DNA from: Liolophura sinensis
Taxonomy: Eukaryota > Mollusca > Polyplacophora > Chitonida > Chitonidae
Length of the DNA stretch: 64,000 nt
Assembly (NCBI RefSeq): GCF_032854445.1
Contig: NC_088307.1
Span: 17,422,001-17,486,000, forward strand
Reading direction: 5' to 3'
Part shown: positions 23,800 through 36,156 of the stretch, piece by piece
How positions within the stretch are numbered: the stretch's first letter is position 1
Layout of the letters: each line of letters starts with the position of its first letter
The notes under the pieces: model-generated
Database searches by the model: none
What the model was told of the DNA's origin: nothing
What the model saw: the letters and a program-made list of their open reading frames with translations, nothing else
Program-made: the position numbers and the translations under genes

Positions 23800-24360
23800 T
23801 CGTGCTCAGTATGCTGTAGTACTCAGTATGCTGCAGTGCTCAGTATGCTGTAGTACCCAATATGCTGCAGTGCTCAATATGCTGTAGTACCCAATACGCT
23901 GCAGTCCTCATGTAATAAACTGTAGTGCTCAATGTGCTGCAGTGCTCAATATGCTGTAGTGCTCAATGTGCTGCAGTGCTCAATATGCTGCAGTGCTCAA
24001 TATGCTGTAGTACCCAATATGCTGCAGTGCTCAATATGCTGCAGTCCTCATGTAAGAAACTGTAGTGCTCAATATGCTGCAGTGCTCAATATACTGCAGT
24101 ACCCAATATGCTGCAGTGCTCAATATGCTGCAGTCCTCACGTAATAAACTGTTGTGCTCAGTATGCTACAGGGCTCAGTATATTGTGGTGCTCAGTATGC
24201 TGCATTGCTCTATATATTGTAGTGCTCAATATGCTGCAGGGATCGGTATACTGTAGTGCTCATTTCTCAACATGTGGCAGTACTCAATATGCTGCAGTGC
24301 TAACTATGCTGTAGGCCTCATGCAGCATGTTTCAGTGTTCATACAATATGCTGTAGTTCT
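23800..24360 (+). repeat. 17-bp minisatellite (about 30 units)
   Basis: The unit is cagtgctcaatatgctg with variants tagtacccaatatgctg. It decays toward both ends. Three times 17 gives a 17-residue peptide period in each frame, which explains the cysteine-rich open frames here. The array is intergenic. Confidence 0.95.
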
Positions 24361-24516
24361 CATTATCTTGCGATAACATTAATCCATTGTAACATCACTC
24401 ACAGACCATATTATTATGTTAACTTTAACAGATTATAATCATCTATTAAATGATGATAGTGCTATTGCTTTAAAAACGTAATGTGATCCACTCGAAGTAG
24501 GTGTGATGAAATAACA

Positions 24517-24664
24517 GGGCCCAGTTGCTCAAAAGTCTATTACCAGTTAAGCCGGGTATTAACTTTAGCCCAGACTAAAGTGTCATTTACTTTTTATTAG
24601 GATGAGACTGGTATAAAGTTTTAAGCATGACTTTACTTTAATACACCTTTGAACAACTGATCCC
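24517..24664. mobile_element. MITE-like element with terminal inverted repeats
   Basis: The left end gggcccagttgctcaaaag and the right end (reverse complement gggatcagttgttcaaagg) are imperfect inverted repeats of 19 bp, and the 148-bp element has no coding capacity. A half copy with accagttttgaacaaccagg and ccc lies near 43170-43212. Confidence 0.65.
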
Positions 24665-25389
24665 AGAGTACGTTCTCGTGGACTTAACAGCATTTTACCG
24701 TGGATATGTGTTGTGGCCATTTGTCAATTTACCACAACGCTGTTGTTGCTCTGGTTTTAGGCCTACTCTCAATAATGTAAGTCTTTTATTCCAGGTGTTG
24801 GGATAAATCTAATACATCAGGGGCGTAGAGGAGGGTGGGGTGGGGGTCTCCTGTTATGAATGCCCTAGTCCATACTTATATATCACCTTGTCGTCTTTTT
24901 AAGCGCATCAGCAGACTTAGATGTTTACAGAGACAGGCTTAGTGGTATAGTGTATGTACAGGTAGCAGAAAGAGATTTTCGAGCCTTCATTATGTTCATT
25001 ATTAAGTTCAGGTTATAATACCGGCAGGGCGTTTCAATCGAATTTTAAATTTCCACTTTATTCAAAACTGGCTTTATGGACTCGGCCCATTCAAACGTTT
25101 AATGGCTGCGCTTAGACAATGTTTGGATGTGGCTCAGCCTTTATTGGCGATTTTAAATGTAGAAATGTTTTCTAATTGTATGCGATCGAGATAGACAAAC
25201 GTAAACTGATCAAGCTGAAATTTTGATGCCCGTACGGTGAATAAAAATTTGATTTCCTGTGAACTAAATGTCGGACACTTTAACCCAGAATCTCATATCT
25301 CCAGTGTCAATCAATCAACAGCAATTCTTTACATCTTAAAATTTTGTCTTTATGGGAACTATATTTGTGTTTGTAGAAACTTCTAAATC
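24665..25389. other. 5' flank of the 410-aa gene
   Basis: It holds a fragment of dispersed repeat G near 24710-24760 (ggccatttgtcaatttacca, then gttgttgctctggtttta). No TATA box or clear core promoter was identified. The ATG at 25390 has an acceptable Kozak context (atcATGG). Confidence 0.35.
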
Positions 25390-28300
25390 ATGGCGGCATC
25401 TCAGCCTCCGAAGGTACCCCCGGGGAACTGGATAGCACGTCAGCTAAAGAGGATAAATGACGAGAGCCATGGCAAAGTTATCCCCCAGACTGCGGCTTCT
25501 CAGCGGTCCGCCAACAAGTACAACAGTGTGTACGATGTCCATTACTCCAGTATGAACGAGGAACTTCTGTGTCAGTTCCTAAAGCAGAAGGAAGACGATG
25601 CAGCGGTAATTGTCCGGGTTGTTCCTATTCCGTACTGTTTCCCGTGTAATGGCGACTTCCGGTCCAAGCTGGACTGATTAGACACAGGTCTAGAATTACT
25701 CAAAATGCTGTGTTGTCATCACATTTAATATACAATAACATTTTAAAAAATGCATAGGGACCAGGCCTCGAGGATGCTGAGTCGATCAGCAGGATCACGG
25801 TTTATGCAGGAATAAAAGATAAAAACCGTTATGTTTTCAGGAGCGACTTAAGATAGAGGAAGCGCGTGAGACTGTGGGGGACGTGTTTGGAGTGAAACGA
25901 GCACGGAAAGCGGATAAATCAAAGGTAAGGCGGGAATATTTGATTGGAAAGTAATCAAAATTTATTTATTTGCCAGGGATTTATTTAGCACTCTGGTAAT
26001 TTCACAACGGTGTCTCTTTGTATCAAGTCATTCCCAAAGATGACATATATATATATAGTGCCGCATCACTGGAGCGCTATTTAGTCACATTATTGATCAC
26101 TATGAGTAGCATAGTGTGTGTCTCCTTGTGGCAGGTCATGCCAAAAGATAACATATTTACAGTGCTGCCTCATAGTAACACCATGCCGAAGACACCAGAC
26201 GTAGAGCCCCATTTAGTCATTTTATACAACACTTTCAACAGTTTTCCGGTAATTTCATGACGGTGTCTTCTTGTAGCAGACCATTCCCAAAGCTAACATA
26301 TTTACAGTGCTGCCTCGTGGTACCACCATGCCGAAGACACCAGACGTAGAGCCCCATTTAGTCATTTTATACAACACTTTCAACAGTTTTCCGGTAATTT
26401 CATGACGGTGTCTCTTTGTAGCAGGCCATTCCCAAAGCTAACATATTTACAGTGCTGCCTCATGGTAACACCATGCCGAAGATACCAGACGTATAGCGAA
26501 CTGTCCAGTCACATTATACCACACCAGAGCGATCAGTGTTATCTCTTATGTGAAAATACCGTTTGCCGATTGTAAACTCTAGAGCATGACCAAATTCGAG
26601 CTTCAACTCTGTTACCTTCTTGTACTGGTTAGGGCGATGTGTTTAAGCAATATGACATTTTCTCGCTATGACATTTTCTCGTTGTAATAAGAACACAGAC
26701 TTTAAGTGTTCTTCATACAGTGCTATTTATGCAATATTTCCACTCCTATATACCCTTTGTCAACTTTTAAATGTCACCCACAGGTTTCATTTTGTCCTGC
26801 TAACATCACTGAAAACTCAGTTAATGTTACATTTTCGATGCAGTACTACTTTTACCACGGAGCAGCATTTAAAGTGCAGGCTAATCGTGCAAATATTAGT
26901 ATAAAACCATTGACCTATTGTTTCCCTATAATATACCTGGACAGTGGAATCGAGAGCTTTGGACAACATAGCGCCAATCACGCGACTGTGAAAGCGAAAG
27001 CTTTCGACCATATAAGGGCAATCAATCAGGCAAAGCGAAAGTTGTGGCCATGGCGCCTTTGGTTTGTTCACAGAGGGTTCTCAACAGCCAGATTTAAACG
27101 CTTGAATTAACCATTTTCCTTTTGTGCTAATTCATATAGGATTAGGCATGTGCATATATATATATAAATAATACGCTCACCATTGTGCATTTGGATCAAA
27201 GCGAGAACCTGGTTGGTAATATAAGGGATTGTGTTACGGCAGTGAAGCATGGCCGTATAAAACCAATGAACTGCCACACAAGCAAGTGGCGACAAGTTCC
27301 TGGCCATTGGTTGTACTGGGCATGGACTATACACTCTACAGGCTCACTGTATTGAGAGTTAAACTCGTCTGTGTGACAGGCAGCCCACGATAAGCCTGTA
27401 CACAGTGGAGATTTAAATCAACAAGACGGTAGAAAGGAAAACCATTAAAAGTGAGTATTGTCAGGTAAAACTTTAGTGCAAGTTTAATTGTAACGCTTTG
27501 CTTGCTTAGGCAATAAACTTTATTCTGAGATGATGTGAATTCCTACAGCTTAGGGAATGAAATTTATTCAAATATCCCCTTCGTGAACATTGAATCTCAA
27601 CAGAGCTTGTCAACCACGCATTAACGTTCTATGTTGAATGTACATGTATTAACAGTTTGGATTAGCGTCTATTCGTGGCTTTGATTAATTAATTAATTTA
27701 TTCTATGCGAATTTTAGCATTTGGATAAAAAGTAATTTAAATTTGATGAAAAAATCTCTTCATTTCGAATCCATTTCTTAACGATTTATTTGTTTGTGTA
27801 CTAGCCCTCTCCCGATTTGTCGCTTATAGTTACGAGTCAAGAACACACGTCAGCCAGTCAACCTTAAATATGGTTCTCCAACAGAAGTCATGGTAGCAAG
27901 TTAAACAGCCAGAAATGTTGTTTTAGATTAAAGCACAGTATTGCTCAACTGTTTTACAACATTCCACGTATTTGTGATGGGGTTGGTAACTGGAAACATT
28001 TGATGGAAATGTAGTCCAGTCTCTAAAGACTATACAGCTATTAAGAAATCTTTGGCTGTCTCTCCATGTCTTTTCTCCACAAACGTTCTTAAGATAGCTA
28101 CTTCATGCTGTCTTGTGAATTGCCGATCATTTAGTGAAGCGAGTATTCGAAAAATTGCATTTGGAAATAAGCAACAATGACGTCACAAACCGGGACGGCA
28201 ATAGTCGATATGATTTTGCTCACTTCACTGTACGCTCACACACCGTTAAAATATATAGGACAAATCTCCAAGTCTAATTTACCTCCTCGAAGATCGCTTA

Positions 28301-31300
28301 CCAGATATGATCAGGTGTCATGTATCATGTTGGCACATGGGTTGTACAAATAGACCCTGTCTTTACGGATCGCACTCGATGGTAGAGTTTTAACTGATCA
28401 CCCTATAGCTGACAGGGTGACTTGTAAGGTCATCTAAGTTTGCACGAAGGTAAATATGCGGGAGAACCTAGAACTGTATACTGGTATGTAAGTTCAGAGG
28501 TTCTGAGATGATGTGAATACCTACAGGATTATATGAAAGCCAGAGGTAATAGCACACTCGTCAGTGTAAGTATGCAAGTCCTGAGGTGCACCAGTGCTGT
28601 ATGTTACCCTCGGTGAAAGTATGTAAGTCCAGAGGTGCACCAGTGCTGTGTGTTACCCTCGGTGTAAGTACGCAGGTCCAGAGGTGCACCAGTGCTGTGT
28701 GTTACCCTCGGTGTAAGTATGTAAGTCCAGAGGTGCACCAGTGCTGTATGTTACCCTTGGTGTAAGTATGTAAGTTTAGAGGTGCACCAGTGCTGTGTGT
28801 TACCCTCGGTGTAAGTACGCAAGTCCAGAGGTGCACCAGTGCTGTGTGTTACCCTCGGTGTAAGTATGTAAGTTTAGAGGTGCACCAGTGCTGTGTGTTA
28901 CCCTCGGTGTAAGTACGCAAGTCCAGAGGTGCACCAGTGCTGTGTGTTACCCTCGGTGTAAGTATGTAAGTTTAGAGGTGCACCAGTGCTGTGTGTTACC
29001 CTCGGTGTAAGTACGCAAGTCCAGAGGTGCACCAGTGCTGTGTGTTACCCTCGGTGTAAGTATATAAGTTTAGAGGTACACCAGTGCTCTGTGTTACCCT
29101 CGGTGTAAGTATGTAAGTTTAGAGATACACCAGTGCTGTATGTTACCCTCGGTGTAAGTATATAAGTTTAGAGGTACACCAGTGGTGTGTATTACTTTGT
29201 TAGAAAACACTTGCCGAATGCAATTAGGCATAGCAGGACTTAATTTATAAAACTTCACATCCTTTAGGAAAAATATTGTTTATCGAAATAAACACCAACC
29301 AAATAAACAAACGGATATATAATCTTTGAGTTAATTCAATATCTTATTTACTGATTTCTTAATTATTAATGAGGGAAAGCGCGGCTTATTTATATAGATG
29401 GTTATTTTTTTTTTATTTCTGATAAAGAAAACAATATGTATAGATTCAAAAAGACAACATCAAATCACCACCCACGGATCGGAGAAATCTCAGATTACCG
29501 TTATTGAATTATTATGCCTAAATCTCACCCTTGACATTATTCGCATAAATCTAATCTATTCCAATATCGATGTCGATGTTGGCTCTTGACCAGTTATATT
29601 GTAATAACAGCATATGACCAGTTAAGACCACCGCAAGTACATTTATATTGCCAAAGCACGTAGGACAGTATGGTGACACAGCTTAGGAATAGAGTACACA
29701 CTATATATAGAGTTTCACACTATGTGAAACCTGTATTTCAAAAATTGGCGATTTCAGTGTTTATGAAAATTATCGTATTCAAATAAATAAATAAATTATT
29801 TTTTTGTTATAAATGAATTATTGATGGTAATCTAAATGAGTTGTATGGGTATTGATGAGTAGCTAGCTGCATATATTAATTATAAATAAGAAATGACTTG
29901 AGCGGTCGATAGAACCACCAGTGTACATGTGGAGTTCGATATCTTGATGAACGGTTATCAGACCATCGTCATTTGGTCTATCGCGATCAAAGATAAATCT
30001 GAGTTATAACATTTGATTTTCATGTATTTTTGTTAAAGTTTAACGTCGCTTTTGACATTATATTTTGGCCATGTAACGACGGTGTCTTCTTGTAACATGC
30101 CAGTCTCAGTGTCAACACCTGTATTCTGCTGCCTCACTGTGACACCATGAGTAAGACACCGGGTATAACACTTAGGTCATTTATGCTATTTTTTGAAGAA
30201 TTACGCTGATTACAAAATGACAAATGACTTTTCTGTGAACAGACGCATGTAAGACTAAGTTCAATATCCGAGAAAACGGAACCCCTGCCGGCGATCCAGG
30301 TAAACTTCTTGTCCGTAACATAGCAACCATATAATCACGCGCTTAGCAACCGTATGCTTAGTAACCATGCACATTGCGATGCCTACTCATTACAAGGTAA
30401 CAACAGGCGCTTCACAACCAGGCAACTCAGTGGCTTCAGCTATAACTACCAGCTTACGTGTATGGTAAGCATGTGCCCAATAATAAGATAACTACTTGCT
30501 TCACAGCAACGTAAACACATGCTGAGCAACCAAGTGACAATGCACTCGTGGTTTATAGTAAACATAAACCATGAGACGCATATGGTAACCAAAAGCTTGT
30601 AACAGAATGCAAATACATTGGGGGAAAACTGCCATCATATTTGAAGCAAGCAAATGAACATGTGTTCTTAACGCGCATGTTGAGGGCAAATGGCTATAGG
30701 TAACCGCCTGCTTATAGTAATCCTTGGCATCCCTTTTGCTTGCAATAATCCTGGGCAATCCCTTGCTTAGTAATCCTTTGCTCTGGCACACATGTAGTCA
30801 CAGGTTTAGCGTGCAGGATTACGGGCTATTTAGTAGCCATGTGGCTAAAAGCCTAGTAACTGAGGGGTTATTTACTCATCACAAGGGATTATAACGTCAG
30901 TAACCAAGGAGTACTATAATCAGTAACCAAGGAGGTTCAAGATCAGCAACCAAGGAACTGCATGCTCAGTAACCAAGGAACTGCATACTCAGTAACCAAG
31001 GAACTGTATGCTCAGTAACCAAGGAACTGCATGCTCAGTAACCAAGGAACTGCATGCTCAGTAACCAAGGAGCTGTGTGATCAGTAACCAAGGAACTGTA
31101 TACTCAGGGTGGCAGCTCGGTAATCATGTAATTCGGGAAAGAAGGGACATAAACTTTGTGTAAAAGACATTGTGGTATTGTGGTAACAAGGTACTTCTGT
31201 TAGCATGACTATAGATGCTTACGGCCCAGTGTCCCCGCTTTGGCTCCTGTCTGGCGGTCCCCAGCATTCCTACCTGCTTCACGTAACACCTACGTCATAG

Positions 31301-34300
31301 CACAAATTGATACGTTTACCACACTCAGCAACCAAGGAACTGTATGCTCAGCAACCAACAAACTGTATGCTCAATAACCACTGAATTGTATGCTCAGCAA
31401 CAAGTGACTGGATGCCCAGTAACCAATGAATTGTATGCTCATTAACAAAGGAACTCAGCAACAAAGGAAATGTATGCCCAGTAACCAAGGAGTTTTAGGC
31501 CCATTTACCAAGGAATTGTATGTCCAGTAACCATGGGACTGTACGCTTAGTAACGAAGGAAATTTATACTCAGTAACAAAGATGTTATATGGTCTGTAAT
31601 CAAGGATTTATATGGTCTGTTCAAGGGATTATCTTCTCCATGACCTTTGGATTATCTTTTCCATGACCAATAGATTATCCTCTAGATTATAGCCTATACC
31701 TGGTGACCGCAATGTTAATACTCAACACAATGAATACAGCCCTTGCTCATATTTTACTAACTTAATATAAAATTATTTCATATTTACACAATTATTTCAT
31801 TTTTAGATATTTAAATATTTAAATCTAGATTTTTCTTTTTCCTCAAAGCTTTAAGCTTTATCTTCACAAGCTATTGCTTATATGTATATCTATATTTACA
31901 TACATATACATATATTAAAAGTTTCTAAAATTTTTCCGAAAACTTTATTCTTCTGCCGGAGGGCTATGTTTTATTACTGTGGACACACAGGGAATGACAA
32001 AGTATTCCAATTCTACGTGTATAATTTCGGGATCATTTCAGGTTTCTAAAATTTCGGTGGCACGGTGAGTGTCATGTAGATATGTGGATGGAAGTTAAGA
32101 GACTCTAGAAACATCCCCATATTCTAAAAAATAATGGTTCTTAAAAAACTTCCTATCGATAAATTTGTATAATGCAGGGTACATCGTCTATAGTGCAATC
32201 AGTAGCATCGACAGGTCAAACGAAATCAGGACAGAAAATTTCCGGCGATCAATTTTCGATTACGATGTTGTTGAACGGTGCACATGGGCATACGACCACG
32301 GGAGCATAGCCCCTATAGTGCCACTACCGCATCGCGCTGGTTCGCTTAAGGCAGAACTGTATAGCTTGAGTCCAGCTATACACTTCAGGAAGCCGCCATA
32401 AGGGGTTCTTTTTCCTGAGCACTGACGACTCACGTCCAAGCCAGATTGACCAGTGTTTGGCATTACTATCCAAGTAAGCATACATACATGAATCGTATAC
32501 GCGATTATACACCATGTACATCGCCTATTTGTTTGCTTCATTTCACAGATGTTTTCCGCCTGGAAAGTCCCGAAACGCTTGAACCAGGATATTGACATAC
32601 CATTCTCAAGTGAGTTCTTACCTGTATAAGGAATTATTATTTCCGGACTATTTGTTGTTCATTCGCATCCTAGCCTGACCAAATTGTATGCCCAACAGAT
32701 ATCGAATTTTTACACACGTATAGTGTGCATATACATTCCTTTTTGGCCTATATGGCTGGAGATTTGCTCTTGTAAGAACATCCTGACGTAATGAAGGAAA
32801 TACTTCCCTTGGCTATGTTTATAAGTGAATTCCCCAAAATAATGAAAACAAATCAGGTTAGGTGTTAAAGCATGTGTTTCATAAGATACATTGGCAAATG
32901 AGGTCACATATTACAGCCGCTTGTCTTTTCACTCTATACCCCAACAGAGAAAATGGACGCGTTGTGCGAGGATGTGGAAAGTGTTCAGATTTCTGGCCGC
33001 AGATCAGCTGATTTGAGATCCAGACAGGGCGGCCTATCACCATCTAGATGTAAGTCACGTGAAGGTTATGATTACAAAACGCATCACCCAGAGGGCACAG
33101 TGTGATAATATATTCCTACTTCAATATCCGACTCCGCTTTGCCAAAATCCAACCTGAAGGATCAAAGGACCCTTACTTTCTTAGCTGATTTTATATAGTA
33201 TATTTTCCAGCACAATGACCACACAGGGCCAAGTTGAATTGACCATAGTTCTCCTACAATGCGTAGGTGGTATGTTATCAGGCCCAGTTTAATCACAATA
33301 CTGTTGTAATGGCAAAAATGAACAATAGATTAGATAGTTTAGTGCCAAATTACTTTACATTCGGACTTCCCTTCTAACCTTTGCTGTGAGTATCGCAGAC
33401 GATGATCTGCCTTTCTGAAAGATATTTAATCAGATAATATTCGTGGTTTCCTCTCTGCTTAGCCTATTAATAAACCTTACCAGAGTTGCGTCTAAGCAAC
33501 AATGCTAACCCAAGTCAACAAATGAACAGCTATCTCTTTAATAATGTTTATATATTGGTGTTTCTTCTCAGTGCCAATGCTGGGGCACCGGAGATCCAAG
33601 TCCACAGCGGCCCCAGGCGGTGGCAGGAGGACAGCGACAAGGGACGGCAGCCTATCCCCTAGACGCTCAGTAAGAAGTTCAGCTCGCTCCAGACTGGGAG
33701 AGCCTGGTCCACAGGTGAGTGTGCAAGGGAGACTACTCCAAATGTGATGATAATCTTTCCAATGATTAATGGAAAATCTCTGCGGCCAATAGGGAAAGTG
33801 AACAACTCTTATCTCAAGATTCTTTATGCCAGTTGAATCGGATGACTCTTATTTATTTTTTATGTGTCACTGCTGATGTAACACACTTAAAACACTGTTT
33901 CCATTTCTGTCCACAGGAGCTATCGAATGTTTTCCAGCCGCACGCTGTCTACAAAGCAGACGACATACTGCAAAGAGCGCCATTGGACGACCGGAAGACT
34001 ATCCAGAAGATTCTGCGCATGGCAGAAAAGAAGCATCAAGATGAGCACGCCGTAAAACAGGGCGTTCAGCCAGATGTACAGGCACCGATCGCCAACTGGT
34101 TAAAAGGAGCCTCTGAGAAGGGTGAGTTTTAGTTGGAACCTCCCGTCTTTCCTTGGACTAAAGGACAGTAAATACCGGAATGATCATCTTAAATGTCACC
34201 AAAATGGGTTTATTACTATACCCAATCTGACTGACGGACATCCGTATACCAGCCGTCAACCATGGCGGACGTTCCGTGTCAATAACCAGAAGGACAATTC

Positions 34301-36156
34301 CCAAAACGACGTCAAACAGAAGCTACTGAAGTATTAAAAAAGTATGTAACATAAGAAACGACGACGGATGTAGTCAACAGGTTTCAATTATGACGGAAAA
34401 GTACGAGCAATGTTCTTGGCGAATGAATGTAATCAGTTTCAAACTAACTAATCAAGAAAGCGACAAGAAAATCGGTTTTCACAGAGATTGACGTTATATA
34501 TCACCAAGCAATGTTTAAGTGGCACAGGATAAACCCATCACTAAGGTAAATTAACAAGAGGCCCGATTTCACGGACCATTTGTCAACTACACATTGTCGT
34601 CGCTGCTCTAGTTTCACTAGTTTATGCTGTAGTATGTCATATTGGAATAAAACTCACGTCACTAAACACGTAAGATCTTGGTTATTGTGGCTAATGTAAA
34701 AATGAAAGAATGTCCATTGAGTGCAACGATGCTATACATCCTCTCGTAAGAATGCAACATGGCCGTCTATGGCATGCATTCACAGCCAACGTTCATTTGT
34801 GACTTTTTCCATCGACTACACGTGAAAATGTTTCCTTCATCACGAAAAAAGGAAATTAAAGATGACAACAGCGTCAATATATACAGTAAACATGATTGCT
34901 AGGTGTCGAACTTCGATGATTTCAATCGCTACATGATTCTTTCAGCGACATCTAAACCATTTCATAGTTTTAATATCAACCTCTATATTTAACACAGGAG
35001 TGCACTTGACCTGATAACTTGTCGCCACAGTTGTGTTGACATGTTTTCGATGCATTAAGCCATCATGTGCTCTGAATGACCATCTTAAATAAATAATAGA
35101 GCAACACTTGAAAGATTGTCAACGTACATATCTATGAAGCCCTCAGTGATTCATTCAAGATTACTGCACGCGATACAGTTGTGGGATTGCAGATGTGGTG
35201 CAAAGCAATAACAATTTTTCAAGATAACCTTACTGAGGTGTAAGCCCTTTATGAATTACAGTCAGGAAAAGATTGAACTTTCCAGCATCGAATTTCCAAA
35301 AGCATGTCTCGTTGATCAAACTGATTCACAACCTTCTCGTTCGTATCGAAACAGGTATGCAACTTGATATGCCGATGAACAGTGATAAGCAAATCTTTTA
35401 TCGGACATCATCTTTTTTTCAGATCGAGCTGTGGCACTTGATTTCTTCAAGTCCTTGACTGGAACCAAACTCATCGGACACACTGGAGCTGAGCAATCGG
35501 CACGTCTGCAAGATGTCATTCACGCTCTGGAAGGGTGAGTACTCAGGGAGATGTGCTGCTAAACAATGTCCTTTCACTTAAATTTGTTATTTTACGTTGA
35601 ATACCAGTAATGCTATTCTCAGAGAAGTTTTAAACACAATATGACAAAGGAAAGCTTGATAGCGTTCCAGACAGGATAGAACTATGGCCTAAGATACATG
35701 GACAATTCCTGATGATCATTTAAAGCTTACGATATTGCACCACCATAGTATTTATAAAGCTCCTAGGCTATATTCATACAATTTTGAAGTCAACATTACA
35801 ATTTTGCTGCTTATAAAGTGTTCAGTTATATACAAACCCTAATCAGCTGAAAAATCACCTTAAATTATGAATTATTCGTAATTGTATTATTTTTCCCTTC
35901 CAGGAATAAGGAAGCGCGTTCCTTAGCAACTCCAAGGCCAGACCAGAAAACATCTCGTTCAACCGAATTACACTCGAGTTTGAAACACCTCCGCCTTCTG
36001 AGTCCGCAATCGCGGAAGAATCGCTGGATGGAGACCACGTGGCACCACTTGCCGGAATACCAGCACACTGACCCCGTGAACAACTGGAGTTCTGTGTACA
36101 CTAGGCCACATGGGTTTATCCCAAGGCACTTCACAATCCACCCCGAGTGGGGCTAA
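25390..36156 (+). CDS. Uncharacterised 410-aa protein, complete 9-exon gene
   Basis: Exons: 25390-25605, 25841-25924, 30243-30299, 32549-32609, 32948-33049, 33572-33714, 33917-34121, 35423-35534, 35904-36156. Junction phases all agree and give 410 codons plus TAA. I do not recognise the protein. It starts MAASQPPKVPPGNWIARQLK; a charged stretch follows (about 58-100). About residues 150-215 are Ser/Arg-rich and probably disordered (SLSPRRSVRSSARSRL). About 218-325 look helical and charged (DDRKTIQKILRMAEKK, DRAVALDFFKSLTGTKLIGH). The C-terminus is rich in aromatic and basic residues and ends WHHLPEYQHTDPVNNWSSVY then RPHGFIPRHFTIHPEWG. No signal peptide, membrane segment or catalytic motif is visible, so it is probably intracellular. 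The conserved-looking tail may be a binding motif; a ciliary or cytoskeletal role is possible but unsupported. Introns 2 and 3 are full of tandem repeats. Confidence 0.85.
25994..26520 (+). repeat. About 3.5 tandem copies of a 130-145-bp SINE-B segment
   Basis: Each unit reads gacggtgtctctttgtagca, then aaagctaacatatttacagt, gctgcctcatggtaac and ccatgccgaagacaccagac. The last two full units are nearly identical. A related single copy is at 30065-30190. The array lies in intron 2 of the 410-aa gene, about 70 bp after the exon 2 donor. Confidence 0.85.
26521..28544. other. Intron 2 of the 410-aa gene; no exon recognised
   Basis: Open frames at 26668-27110 have no family resemblance or paired splice sites. 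A dispersed word, ttctgagatgatgtgaat followed one base later by cctacag, occurs near 27522 and again near 28500. Confidence 0.4.
28565..29190 (+). repeat. 49-bp minisatellite with two-unit higher-order pattern (about 13 units)
   Basis: The unit is gtaagtatgtaagtttagag, gtgcaccagtgctgtgtgtt, accctcggt. Two subtypes (tatgtaagttt and tacgcaagtcc) alternate in the middle six units, making a 98-bp dimer repeated three times. Nearly every unit carries the splice-donor hexamer GTAAGT on the sense strand of the host intron. Confidence 0.95.
29191..30064. other. Intron 2, AT-rich; nothing coding
   Basis: It contains a small perfect hairpin gtttcacactatgtgaaac (29709-29727) and a short (aataa)n stretch near 29782. 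No exon is seen. Confidence 0.35.
30065..30190 (+). repeat. SINE-B segment, single copy
   Basis: Reads acgacggtgtcttcttgtaa, then ctgctgcctcactgtgacac and catgagtaagacaccgggta, matching the unit amplified at 25994-26520. It ends about 50 bp before exon 3 of the 410-aa gene. Confidence 0.6.
30318..31640 (+). repeat. Degenerate minisatellite of agtaaccaaggaactg type in intron 3
   Basis: The most regular part (30895-31110) repeats cagtaaccaaggaactgcat plus gct with a 23-bp period. Decayed relatives (agcaaccatataatc, agtaaccatgcac) reach back to about 18 bp after the exon 3 donor and forward to 31640. A non-repetitive segment interrupts at about 31130-31320. Confidence 0.85.
31641..32548. other. 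Intron 3, distal part; nothing recognised
   Basis: AT-rich. Open frames at 32165-32598 on both strands overlap each other and show no family resemblance. Confidence 0.35.
34223..34330 (+). repeat. Dispersed repeat F, copy 3
   Basis: Reads catccgtataccagccgtca, aggacaattcccaaaacgac and gtcaaacagaagctactgaa. It is the longest of the three copies. It lies in intron 7 of the 410-aa gene. Confidence 0.6.
34554..34650 (+). repeat. Dispersed repeat G, left-arm copy
   Basis: Reads ccatttgtcaactacacatt, gtcgtcgctgctctagttt and tatgctgtagtatg. The same words occur at 42155-42250 and, inverted, at 37985-38095 and 42405-42495. Confidence 0.6.
34651..35422. other. Intron 7 of the 410-aa gene; nothing else recognised
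   Basis: AT-rich, with no exon-like open frame. Confidence 0.35.

Noticed and set aside
23800-24360. Cysteine-rich repetitive peptides in open frames
   Set aside because: They are by-products of a 17-bp minisatellite with no conserved start.
26706-27110. 134-codon open frame in intron 2 of the 410-aa gene
   Set aside because: No family resemblance, no paired splice sites, and overlapping open frames on the other strand.
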